A DNA stretch of 64,000 nt, taken from contig CP081303.1 in the NCBI GenBank assembly GCA_019720755.1, positions 1-64,000 on the forward strand. Reading direction: 5' to 3'. Source of the stretch: Prolixibacteraceae bacterium (lineage in GTDB: Bacteria; Bacteroidota; Bacteroidia; Bacteroidales; Prolixibacteraceae). Position 1 is the stretch's first letter; each line of letters begins with the position of its first letter. Below the pieces are notes generated by a model that was given only the letters and a program-made list of their open reading frames with translations, made no database searches and was not told where the DNA came from. Of this stretch, positions 44,899 to 54,100 are shown in pieces. Both the position numbers and the translations under genes were made by a program.

Positions 44899-46325
44899 TT
44901 GACTACCTCCCGAAAAAAGTTGTATTATTACTGCAAGTATCTGACATTCACAATATAATATATGTGTAAAAACGAGGAAAGCTAGATTGAAAATGTTATT
45001 TTAAGTGTGAAAACATAATCATTTAAAACCTAGCTCATGAACAAAATACTTACAAAACAAATACAGAACAAGCTAAGTCTATATTTTTGTAAATTAAATA
45101 GTCATTTAACCAAACCAGAATTACGTTGTACACGTGAGATAACAACAGGTATTCTTAAGACAGGGTCTGTTATTATCAATCAAATAGCAACAGCTATAGG
45201 GGATTCTATAAACAAACAACAAACGACCAAAAGGCTTCGAAATCATTACAATAAAAAAGGTTTCTTTTTAAAACTTCTTAGAGGCCATATGGATTGTGTG
45301 TCAGATACAATTCATGAAGGAGACTACATTCTATTTGATGGATCAGATATTCAAAAGAAATATGCTAAGACCATGGAAGGTCTGGATTTTGTAAAAGATG
45401 GAGATGAGAAAAATAAGGTTGGATTAGGTTATTGGCTTATGAATGTTGTACATATTGATAAGGCCAATAAGATGACACCTTTGTATAATAAGCTGTACAG
45501 TTTCGATCATGGAGCCAAGAGTGAAAATAATGAAGCAATCGAAGCATTAAAAGAAGTAGATAATGCTATTTCAAAGAATGTAACTTGTGTGTTTGATCGA
45601 GGATTTGATCGTCAGATTATTAAGGATTATGTTGTTAGTCAACAAAATAACTTCATAATCAGATTGAAAAAGAATACCAAATTAATATACAAAGGCAAAG
45701 AAACTACTGTATCTACAATTGGGAAAAAGATTCCATTCTTCATGGAATTAACTGCCAATAAAAGAGGCAAAAACAAAAGTAAAAAGATAAACTTTGAGTG
45801 TGGTGCTGTTAAGGTTAAATATAGAATAAAGCAGAGGGAATTTGAGCTATGGCTTGTTGCTACAAAACGCAAATCAGGAGGGAAATGTTGGTTATTAACC
45901 AACTCACCTAAGCATACAATAACAGAAGTTATTAGTGAAGCTTTTCAAGCATATGGCTTTCGTTGGAAAATAGAAGAATACCATAGACATATCAAATCAA
46001 GCTATGATTTAGAGAATATACAAATAAAGAAGTTTGATGGACTGCAATGCATGTTGGCAATTTTAACCATTGCAATGGGAATCCTTTATAACACATTAGA
46101 GTCCATGCATCTAAGGTTGTTGCTAGATAGCAAAATTAAGATACTTGATAAAAACAAGGTATCTGAACTCAGAAATTTTATCTATTATAAGATAAGTACG
46201 ATAATTAAAATTTTATTGGCAAATGTTTACACAAAACATATAATACAGAGTAAACAGACACAAGTAGACGTAGGACAAATGAGACTCAATCTAGATTTCT
46301 GACTAAAAAAACGGGAGGTAGCCAA
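44899..46325 (+). mobile_element. IS4-family insertion sequence (complete)
   Basis: A 1427-bp element. The left end TTGACTACCTCCCG (44899-44912) and right end CGGGAGGTAGCCAA (46312-46325) are inverted repeats with one mismatch. It carries one intact transposase and has 12-bp flanking duplications. It sits between the two ISAs1-type copies. Confidence 0.88.
45037..46302 (+). CDS. IS4 family transposase
   Basis: A 421-residue DDE transposase. The first catalytic Asp is in LFDGSDIQKKY, the second in CVFDRGFDRQI, and the YREK signature Y-2-R-3-E-6-K is complete (Tyr306, Arg309, Glu313, Lys320). The ATG lies 138 bases inside the left end, and the stop is 23 bases before the right end. The frame is intact. 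Confidence 0.92.
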   Translation: MNKILTKQIQNKLSLYFCKLNSHLTKPELRCTREITTGILKTGSVIINQIATAIGDSINKQQTTKRLRNHYNKKGFFLKLLRGHMDCVSDTIHEGDYILFDGSDIQKKYAKTMEGLDFVKDGDEKNKVGLGYWLMNVVHIDKANKMTPLYNKLYSFDHGAKSENNEAIEALKEVDNAISKNVTCVFDRGFDRQIIKDYVVSQQNNFIIRLKKNTKLIYKGKETTVSTIGKKIPFFMELTANKRGKNKSKKINFECGAVKVKYRIKQREFELWLVATKRKSGGKCWLLTNSPKHTITEVISEAFQAYGFRWKIEEYHRHIKSSYDLENIQIKKFDGLQCMLAILTIAMGILYNTLESMHLRLLLDSKIKILDKNKVSELRNFIYYKISTIIKILLANVYTKHIIQSKQTQVDVGQMRLNLDF

Positions 46326-46337
46326 TTGTATATATAT
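46326..46337. repeat. Target-site duplication, right, of the IS4-type element
   Basis: TTGTATATATAT, matching 44887-44898. The host sequence resumes with GTAATGATGC. Confidence 0.75.
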
Positions 46338-46588
46338 GTAATGATGCATTAATATACGGCTGTTGATTTTTGTTCGTTAATCGAACTATTTATATAATCT
46401 AAGTATTTATATCAACATTTATGAGTTTAAATTACCAAAATCCGGGCAAATACTCTTTGCTTCGGAGGGCTTTGCTTTGCTTGTTCTTTGTAACTACTCA
46501 GGTTCTTTTTGAGTCTAATAATCACACAAAAGTTCCAAACACGTTGTTTTAGTGATGATTGTTAATAATAATAGGCCGTATTGTTGAT
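46338..46588. other. Spacer between IS4-type and second ISAs1-type element
   Basis: About 250 bases with no gene. Together with 44848-44886 it is the only non-IS DNA between the ISAs1-type copies, so the pair carries no cargo gene apart from the IS4 transposase. Confidence 0.5.
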
Positions 46589-47808
46589 CAGGGCTTGTTC
46601 ATGAATTATTTATATGAGAAAAGGTCGACTATTCATATTATATTTGGATTTGTAAAAACAGATATAAATTATGGATAACGACCTTTCAAGTGCCGAAATT
46701 AGAAGATTTTATGAGAAATTACAAGTCAAATTGGTAGATAATAGGAGTCATGTAGGACTTAAGCACGAATTGGCTTTTGTTATCACTCTTTTTATTATCT
46801 CAATTCTGACAAGTTATGGTCATCTAAGTATGAATAAAATTCATCGCAATATGGTTCGTCATTACGAGAAACTATGTATCTGTTTGCATAAAGATACCGA
46901 CAGTTGTATAAGTCGAGTTCAGTTAACAAGAATCCTATCTGAATTTGATTATGATTCCTTTTTGACAATTTGTGATGAAGTATACTCTTCTACAGAATGG
47001 ATATCTATTGATGGGAAGGAACTTCGAGGAAGTATAGATTCTAAAAGCAATAAAAAGAGAGGGTTAAGTATTGTTTATTCTATTGGTCATAACACAAATA
47101 TACAGCAGTTATTAGGCTTTTATGATGGAACAAAAGAGAGTGAAAAGAACATTGTTTATGATCATATTCTTGAGTTGCCAGAGAAGGCAAAGGTAACACT
47201 AGATGCAATGCATAATTCAGAAAATCTGTTGTCTAATATTCACCAAAATAGTCGATTCTATTTAACTCAAATAAAGTCCAATCAGCAGAAATTAAAGGAT
47301 GACTTAGTACATACATCCAATCATATAAAAGTAGATGATGTGATGACAGAAATAGACAAGTCACATGGAAGAATAGACTCTAGGAAGTACGAAATATACC
47401 CAATAAATACAGAAATGTTAGATCCTAGATGGTGTAATAGTGGCATATGTAATATGATTAAAGTGACAAGAGAGAGTTATAATGTAAAGAGAGATAAAAG
47501 GAGTACAGAAACACGATATTATATCACAAATTATAATGGGAAAATCGATGAAATTGCTGGAGCTATTAGAGGTCATTGGAAAATAGAAATAATGAATCGT
47601 ATTCGTGATGTTAATTTTGGAGAAGACAAATTAAAGTCTTTAGATCATGGATTGCAAAAATCGATATCCTCTATTATGTTATTTATATGCAGTAAGTTAA
47701 TGGAAATAAATAGTTACAACAACTTAAATATTTTAAGAGAAGAACTTGTGCACAATACTGATAAAATACACGATGTCTTCGCTGCTTAAATTTCATGAAC
47801 AAGCCCTG
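46589..47808 (+). mobile_element. ISAs1-family insertion sequence, copy 2 (complete, no target duplication)
   Basis: A 1220-bp element with the same inverted repeats as copy 1 but in the opposite orientation. Its flanks differ (TATTGTTGAT on the left, TATAGTCTGA on the right), so it lacks a target duplication. Its right end abuts the middle of an IS66 transposase gene. This points to a deletion or recombination next to the element after insertion. Confidence 0.9.
46671..47789 (+). CDS. ISAs1 family transposase (copy 2)
   Basis: A 372-residue protein, near-identical to the copy at 43637-44755 apart from three residues, with all catalytic segments intact. It runs toward the truncated IS66 gene; its stop lies 19 bases before the element's right end. 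Confidence 0.92.
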   Translation: MDNDLSSAEIRRFYEKLQVKLVDNRSHVGLKHELAFVITLFIISILTSYGHLSMNKIHRNMVRHYEKLCICLHKDTDSCISRVQLTRILSEFDYDSFLTICDEVYSSTEWISIDGKELRGSIDSKSNKKRGLSIVYSIGHNTNIQQLLGFYDGTKESEKNIVYDHILELPEKAKVTLDAMHNSENLLSNIHQNSRFYLTQIKSNQQKLKDDLVHTSNHIKVDDVMTEIDKSHGRIDSRKYEIYPINTEMLDPRWCNSGICNMIKVTRESYNVKRDKRSTETRYYITNYNGKIDEIAGAIRGHWKIEIMNRIRDVNFGEDKLKSLDHGLQKSISSIMLFICSKLMEINSYNNLNILREELVHNTDKIHDVFAA

Positions 47809-48535
47809 TATAGTCTGACTGGATTACTTTTTTCTCGATATGTTTGTATAGTGGAGAAAGTAGTTCAGCAGCCTTCCTTATCCATCCATTGATGGTTGCT
47901 TTAGGAAAATCAATTCCTGATCTTTTAAAGATCCCTTGGGCTCTATAAAGAGGTATATGGTCGTAGAATTTACCAACAATAAATTGACTTATTAATGAGT
48001 TCCCCGCCATACATTTGGGGATAAGATCCGACGGAAGTTCGGAGATGATAATGTTATCCTTTTCGGGTAAACGATATTTTGGACGAACGATTTGTCTTAC
48101 ATAAAGCTTACCTGGACTAAATTCAATTCTCTCTGATATCTCTTCTCCAATACGAGTTGCTCCCTCTGGGACATCATCAGGTTCAATCACTTCTACTTGA
48201 CGAGGAAGGTCAGAAGGGATACTTTTTCTTTTTGCCTTTTTTTTCTTCTTAACAACCTCAATAACCTCCTCTTCTGGAGAAGATATCTGTAAGTCTTCTA
48301 GATTTTTCTCTTCGACTTCAAGAGCTAACTCTAATTGGTTCGGATCTTTATAGGTTTCTTTGGTTGAGCCAAAGATGCGTCTTTGAAGATAGGCAATCTG
48401 TGCCTTTAAGGATTCGTTTTCTTGTTTTAAACTAGTAACTTCAGAGTCGACATTAGAGTATTCAGTCATCATCTTCTGGAATTGATCCAAAAGATCTTCT
48501 TTACTTACATCCTCTATGATATCGCTCTTATTCAT
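47786..48535 (-). pseudogene. IS66 family transposase TnpC, truncated by ISAs1-type copy 2
   Basis: The N-terminal half of an IS66 TnpC. It has a Leu-rich helix (EVTSLKQENESLKAQIAYLQ), an acidic/Lys-rich linker, the RPKYRLP region, and the DDE-domain start FIVGKFYDHIPLYRAQ up to KKVIQSDYT. The genuine coding sequence stops at 47809. The last few codons are supplied by the ISAs1 inverted repeat. The rest of the DDE domain, normally another ~250 residues, is missing, so it is inactive. Confidence 0.92.
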
Positions 48536-48558
48536 GGTTTAAGGATACACATATTTAT

Positions 48559-48903
48559 TTAAATAACATAACGTTTTTGTCTTTTATATTCTTTGACAAG
48601 AACACCTTCTATAAGAAGGACAAGATCAGTGTACTCAAGATGCATTGATGTTAAGTCTTTTATTTCAGGAGGTCTAAAGGTTCCTCTCTCTAGTCGTTTC
48701 ACAAAAAGAACAAAACCACCTCTTTCCCATTTAAGTAATTTCATCATGGTACGACGTTTGTTCAGAAAGATAAATACATCCCCCGAAGTAATATTGGCAT
48801 CAATATTATTCTGCACCAATCCGGATAATCCATCAAAACTTTTCCTCATATCAGTTGATTCAGAATAGAGGTAAAAACGATCATTTGAAGATATTGAAAA
48901 CAT
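48559..48903 (-). CDS. IS66 family accessory protein TnpB
   Basis: A 114-residue IS66 Orf2. The family signature is clear: YLYSESTDMRKSFDGLSGLV, then VFIFLNKRRTMMKLLKWERGGFVLF. The frame is complete and its ATG overlaps the tnpA stop (TGATG). It lies 23 bases before tnpC. It is probably useless now because its partner genes are broken. Confidence 0.92.
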   Translation of the reverse strand: MFSISSNDRFYLYSESTDMRKSFDGLSGLVQNNIDANITSGDVFIFLNKRRTMMKLLKWERGGFVLFVKRLERGTFRPPEIKDLTSMHLEYTDLVLLIEGVLVKEYKRQKRYVI

Positions 48904-49195
48904 CAGCCTTGAATCTGGATTAATGATCGAAGCGTCGATATTGTCGTTGCTGAAGAAAGTTGAAGGGTTACACCATTGGGATAAGTGATAACGATCTCTT
49001 CTTTTATTTGTGAGGTTTCATTGTCTAATGTGACAAAAAAACCTTGAGTTTCTTTTGAATACTCCTTCTTATATTTTGCCTTCCAATACTATATACTGAT
49101 AGTTTTATATTGTTCTGTTTACAGTAATCGATATTGCTTAGTCCACTATTGTGTTGTGCTTCTATGAGATCAAACATATGTGCTTTTTTACTCAT
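48903..49195 (-). pseudogene. IS66 TnpA-like protein with a one-base deletion
   Basis: It starts at ATG 49195 (MSKKAHMFDLIEAQHNSGLS) and reads as an IS66 Orf1 up to KLSVYS. The sequence TATAGTATTGG (minus strand, about 49085-49096) then lacks one base relative to a YSYWKAKY reading. In the next frame the protein continues (WKAKYKKEYSKETQGFF to LSSATTISTLRSLIQIQG) and stops at 48903-48905, overlapping tnpB. It is a single-frameshift pseudogene. Confidence 0.85.
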
Positions 49196-49309
49196 CTATT
49201 TCTTCTTTTTGATTATGATTCAAAAGTAGAAGGCTGTAAATTAAAACACAAGATGTGAATAACCGAACGCTTACGTTTAAGAAGACAACTATTCATAAAT
49301 AGAGATTAC

Positions 49310-49708
49310 ATGAAAAAGCAGATCATCATATCTTTGACATTTCAAAATAATCAAGCGGAAGATGCAATGCACTTCTATATCTCCCTTTTTAAGAACTCAA
49401 AGATTATTAATGTACAACGATGGGGCAAACATACACCAATTGAAGAGGGGCGAATTATGCAAGCGACATTTGAACCCGACGGCATTTTTTTTATGTTTAG
49501 TGACAGCCATCCAATACATGATTGGAACTTTACTCCAGCCGTTTCAAACTATATAGAGTGAGAAAATGAGTATGAGATTGAGAGACTCTTTTCTAAACTA
49601 TCTTAACATGGTACTGTCGCCATGACTCTCAACAACTATAGATTCAGTAGTAAGTTTGGCTGGGGCATCGATACCTATGGAGTATGAATTCAGTTAAACC
49701 TAAAATAA
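49310..49708 (+). pseudogene. VOC/PhnB-like (glyoxalase superfamily) protein, three in-frame stops
   Basis: A degraded 132-codon gene. The first 83 codons read as a PhnB/3-demethylubiquinone-methyltransferase-like VOC protein (QAEDAMHFYISLFKNSKI, FMFSDSHPIHDWNFTPAVS). In the same frame, past a TGA at 49559, homology-like sequence goes on (ENEYEIERLFSKLS, NNYRFSSKFGWGIDTYGV), broken by TAA and a second TGA, to a final TAA at 49706. All three stops could arise from single substitutions. It lies between IS66 debris and the eCIS ATPase. Confidence 0.8.
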
Positions 49709-49796
49709 AACCATATAGATCTCTTATTTTGTCCCATAAAGGAGAAGAAATACACCAACGAATAACCCCATGATTATGGCCCGCATGAAGATTCAT
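49709..49796 (-). pseudogene. Possible gene remnant after the eCIS ATPase
   Basis: A leftward frame whose ATG overlaps the ATPase stop (ATGA at 49796-49793) reads MNLHAGHNHGVIRWCISSPLW and then fades. The HNHG...SSPLWD pattern recalls the C-terminal end of fatty-acid hydroxylase/sterol desaturase proteins, but this is a memory-based impression over ~25 residues. It may be chance. Confidence 0.22.
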
Positions 49797-51139
49797 AATC
49801 TAATAAGTTTATCTTGTTTTACAATCTCTTTTTTCACACCTTCTTTGATTAGCTTCAATGTTATTTTTTTATTTGGATGACTAAGTAATTTTAAAACACA
49901 ATATGACAGTACATTAATTATAGCTCCACCAGAAAGTTCATAATTATAAGCCAATGGTGAAAAATCAATTGACTGATCACAGAAAAGACCTTCAGAAAAA
50001 GATTTATTCCATAATCTTAATCGTAAACTTGCATCCGGTATTGGGAAATTAATAACCAGCTGAAAACGCCTCCAAAAAGCATCATCAAGATTTGATTTTA
50101 GATTCGTAGCCAAAATAATAATCCCAGAAAAATCTTCAATACGTTGTAACAGATAAGAAACCTCTTGGTTCGCATATCTATCATTTGATGAATTCGTAGA
50201 CGAACGCTGTCCAAACAATGCATCTGCTTCGTCAAAAAACAATATCCAATTTTTATGTTCCGCTTGATCAAAAATATTTCTCAAATTTTTCTCTGTCTCC
50301 CCAATATATTTAGATATTATCATAGATAAATCAATTCGATACACATCTAGACCACATCGTTTACCAATTAATGAAGCTGTAAGAGTTTTTCCAGTGCCGG
50401 AACTTCCATAAAAAAGACAACGATATCCAGGTTTTACTTTTTTACAAGAATTGGTTAAATTATTTATCTCATCAGCTCGGACGATTCTTGTTATCAAAAG
50501 ATCAATGTCTTTTAAAACTTGTTTAGGAAGGACTAGGTCATCCCAATCCATATCAGTATGCAGCAATTTTGCAGGGAATTCCATACTAAAATCTGGTTTA
50601 TGAAATTCTCCTGTTGTGGCTCTATTTAGATAGTCAGTTGAAATAGTCAATCGTCTACTAAAAAAAGGTTCACCATTGACATCATTTTCTAGTGATAAGA
50701 CATTGTTCTGAATGAACTTACTTTTATGATCAAACAGATTTAATACATCCATACGCTTCTTTAAATCACCTCCTGATATAATAAAAGCAGCAGTCTCTCC
50801 TGTTGGTAGAAATCCTCCATGAGATTTACCAATCCAACCACCAAATTCACTATAACATTTATCTGTTATTTTATTTTTCAAGAAAAAAAGATCAAGAATT
50901 TGTGGGGCCAAGTGAGGCACCAACGACAGTATAAATACGATACGTTCATAAAAATTTAATTGCAGATCCTTAACTACAGTAGCATAAGGAGAATTTATCT
51001 CACTAGAAATATCTATAGGTACAATCTCTTCTATTTCTGAGTATTGACTCTCTTGGTTAAAATAAAGTTCTACTCTTGTTTGTATAACTCTCTGTAACCA
51101 TATTAACTCTGCCTGTAGAATAGAATAATCGACTTTCAT
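49793..51139 (-). CDS. eCIS AAA+ ATPase (Afp15-like)
   Basis: A 448-residue ATPase that in Afp/PVC-type particles is thought to act in assembly or loading. Residues 1-190 are a family-specific N-terminal domain. The AAA+ core has Walker A GSSGTGKT (245-252), Walker B ILFFDEAD (299-306), and an arginine-finger-like FWRRFQ (355-360). The C-terminal lid follows. It is the last gene of the leftward eCIS block, starting 18 bases after the tape-measure gene ends. Downstream lies only IS and pseudogene debris. Confidence 0.9.
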   Translation of the reverse strand: MKVDYSILQAELIWLQRVIQTRVELYFNQESQYSEIEEIVPIDISSEINSPYATVVKDLQLNFYERIVFILSLVPHLAPQILDLFFLKNKITDKCYSEFGGWIGKSHGGFLPTGETAAFIISGGDLKKRMDVLNLFDHKSKFIQNNVLSLENDVNGEPFFSRRLTISTDYLNRATTGEFHKPDFSMEFPAKLLHTDMDWDDLVLPKQVLKDIDLLITRIVRADEINNLTNSCKKVKPGYRCLFYGSSGTGKTLTASLIGKRCGLDVYRIDLSMIISKYIGETEKNLRNIFDQAEHKNWILFFDEADALFGQRSSTNSSNDRYANQEVSYLLQRIEDFSGIIILATNLKSNLDDAFWRRFQLVINFPIPDASLRLRLWNKSFSEGLFCDQSIDFSPLAYNYELSGGAIINVLSYCVLKLLSHPNKKITLKLIKEGVKKEIVKQDKLIRL

Positions 51140-51157
51140 AACAATAAGTTTAAAATA

Positions 51158-54100
51158 TCACCTCCAATCAATATAAATAACACGGTCCATCCATGGATAC
51201 TTTATGGTTCTAAAACTCCATGGACAAACATCTAATAACATATCATAAGGTTTGGCTTCCACCCTCAAATACCAAGCGTTGTCCTTTAGATCCAACACTC
51301 CATCTCGTTGTAAGAAAGACTCTTTAAACCCTTCAATAGAGGTTTTTCCAAGACCTCTCCATGTAGAGATAACATGCTTTAGTAACCCTTCCGTAATTTT
51401 AAGTTCCTCTTTATTCATCTGATACTCTTTAATGATAGGCTTTCCTGTCTTAACACCACAAAGTTGCTTATTCAAGACCAATGTATACTCTGGGGATCTA
51501 CAGCAACCATTGACAAGGTATTGTAAAATATGTATTGCTTTTTCAGCTTGTTCTTTACCACTAAACACCTGTTTTGACAAGAATCCTAATCGCTCAAAAA
51601 GCAATGGGAAAAATGGAGCGAGAAGAACCAATCCAGCATTAGATATATATATATTCTCGGTAAAAAATTCTTCTTCAAATGAGGAGGTATCCACCTCTCT
51701 AACCTGCAATTTTGGTCTATTTAGTTTTCGAATAATTTCTTCTTTTTCAATCATAGGCATTTGTCTTTTTTCAACACACTTGATGAACCTCAGCTTCTCT
51801 GTTTCAGGAATTGATCTTACAATTTCATCGATTAACAGAGAAGAGTATTTATCACATACAAACCACTCGACCAACAAGTCTTTTTTATGAAAGATAATCC
51901 AACAAATGAGTTCTTTAAATTGAATAAGATTGCTACGATTATAAAATAATAACAGATTAAAAATCTGATCATTAGACAATTTTTCAAGAGGCAATAAATT
52001 AATCGAATCATTTAAAATTATTTCCTCTTTTTTCACCAAAGCAATAATGACCTTTGTATAAAAGACATATTTAATACATCTATATCTTAAAGAACGCTTC
52101 ATTATTTTCTTCAATAAATAGGTCACAGTTGATTCAGATTCAGAACCATATTCATTTTTTAATAAATTTATAATAAAATCATTTAATTCATCTTCATATA
52201 ACGACAAACAGATTCGTTCTATTAACCACTCTTTCTGTCTCAAATAAGCAATCCATCGAGTCCATTGCTCTTTATTATTTTGTAAATGCAAGAGCATTCT
52301 CAGAATAGAATCTCTATCTTTTCCATATACATAGCCATAAGTAAAAAATGTTATGATTTCACTAACATCATCCTTTAATGGTGATTCTATTTCATAAGAT
52401 ATTTCTACAAGCAGTTGTGAAACGTATTTCAGATGACCATGAACATTTAAACGTAGTAATTCATGATAAAATATATCTAAAAGGTCATGAAACCTTTTAT
52501 TATGGTGATGAGCAAGTTTCTGCAACGTATAGTGTACAAATTCTTTATCATTAAATTTACTCCCTCTATTAAGATAGAGGAAATCTAATACAGTGTGTCG
52601 TACAGATTGTGCAAAAGCATGATCTTCGACTGAATCTCCAACTATAAATGAGGTATGAATAACTTGTTCATAATACTCTTTTATAAATTGAGACTCTGTC
52701 TTAAATTGTGAATAAATAAGAACTAAAAAATGATCACTCTCTAAATTATAAGCAAAACAATGACGAACGTTTGGATAGGGAAGATAATATTCAAATATTT
52801 CTTGTAAAAGCTTCATTTGTCCGTTCAACAATCCTTCCCATGCTTTTTGAAAAAGTAAGATATTATCTTCCTTCCCAAGTAAAAATGACACAACAACATC
52901 GAACCACACCTGAATACACTCTTCTCTATTTTGGAATAGAGCATGATCTTCTACTAAGATATCAAATAGAACATTTCCCAACTCGATTTCAATGTTAGAT
53001 ACAGGATCACAACTGCTTACACCTATTTTCATTTTAACAGACTGAATCACTTCGCTATATTCCATATCACATTGTCGAGCCATCTGTTTTAAGTTATACC
53101 TAATAAATCGCTTATGGTTAAAACTTCCTCTATTTTGCCATAGAGAGTCAAGAATAACATGAGCTACTGAAAAAGAAAATAGTCTAATATTCCTCTTCTT
53201 ATCTAAAATAGAATTCATCCGAATAATAGTCTCATAATAGTCTAAAATAAAGGGAGATTCAGAAGGAAATACCAGCTGGATAAGAGAAACAAAAAACTCT
53301 TTATTGAGACTATAAATAAATCGATATCTCACATCTGGATATCGAAGATAATAGCCTAATAGATCTTTTAGTACTTCAATATGATCATTTTCCAATGTCT
53401 GCCATCCATTTACAAAAATCTTAACATTTTTATTTATCCCAAGTAAGAATGAAGTTATTTCATACAACGGTATTCGCAAGCAAACATTATGATCTTCTGC
53501 ACCAAAAATATCCTCTTTCAAAATATTATTTAGATTTTTCTTTAAAGAGATCGATGAACTAGTCCCCAACGTATTAACATTAAATTCATCACACAACGAC
53601 TGTAACAAAGCTTGATATGCAATATCATTCTTATAAGCTATTTGTTGTAAACTAAGCCTCACAAAAGATTTCTCATGAAAATTTACATCGCCATGACTTG
53701 AATAGAAGAAGTCTAGTATTACCTGCCGTACTTTCTGTGAAAATGAATGTGTAAACATTACATCCTTCATGCGAGAAATTACAAGAATCACTTGTTGATA
53801 AAAACAGATGACAAGCTGAGCCTTTTTATTGAATGACATTCGGATCAATGAAATAAAATACTCCTCATCCAATATAAAAACAAAACGATGACGAATATCA
53901 TCATGTCGAAGGTAATAGTTTAATAAATCAATCAAAAAAATTATATGATTATCATATAAATCTTGCCATGCTTTTCTAAATTTCAATCTATCATTATGAT
54001 TCCCTATTAAAAATGCAACAACCAATTCAATCGGGTCTTGTTCCTTAATCTCTGCCCTTTTATAATTTTTTGAAGCAAGATCAGATGTAAAAGAGGAGAC

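Larger units (their letters stand above)
47809..49274 (-). mobile_element. IS66 remnant
   Basis: It contains tnpA (frameshifted), tnpB (intact) and half of tnpC in the normal IS66 order. The intact outer end is at 49274: read inward it begins GTAAGCGTTCGG, the typical IS66 GTAA terminus. The other end was lost at the junction with ISAs1-type copy 2. Confidence 0.85.

Noticed and set aside
43618-47808. A cargo-carrying composite transposon made by the two ISAs1-type elements
   Set aside because: Only an IS4-type element and ~300 bases of gene-free DNA lie between them, and the outer ends share no common target duplication.
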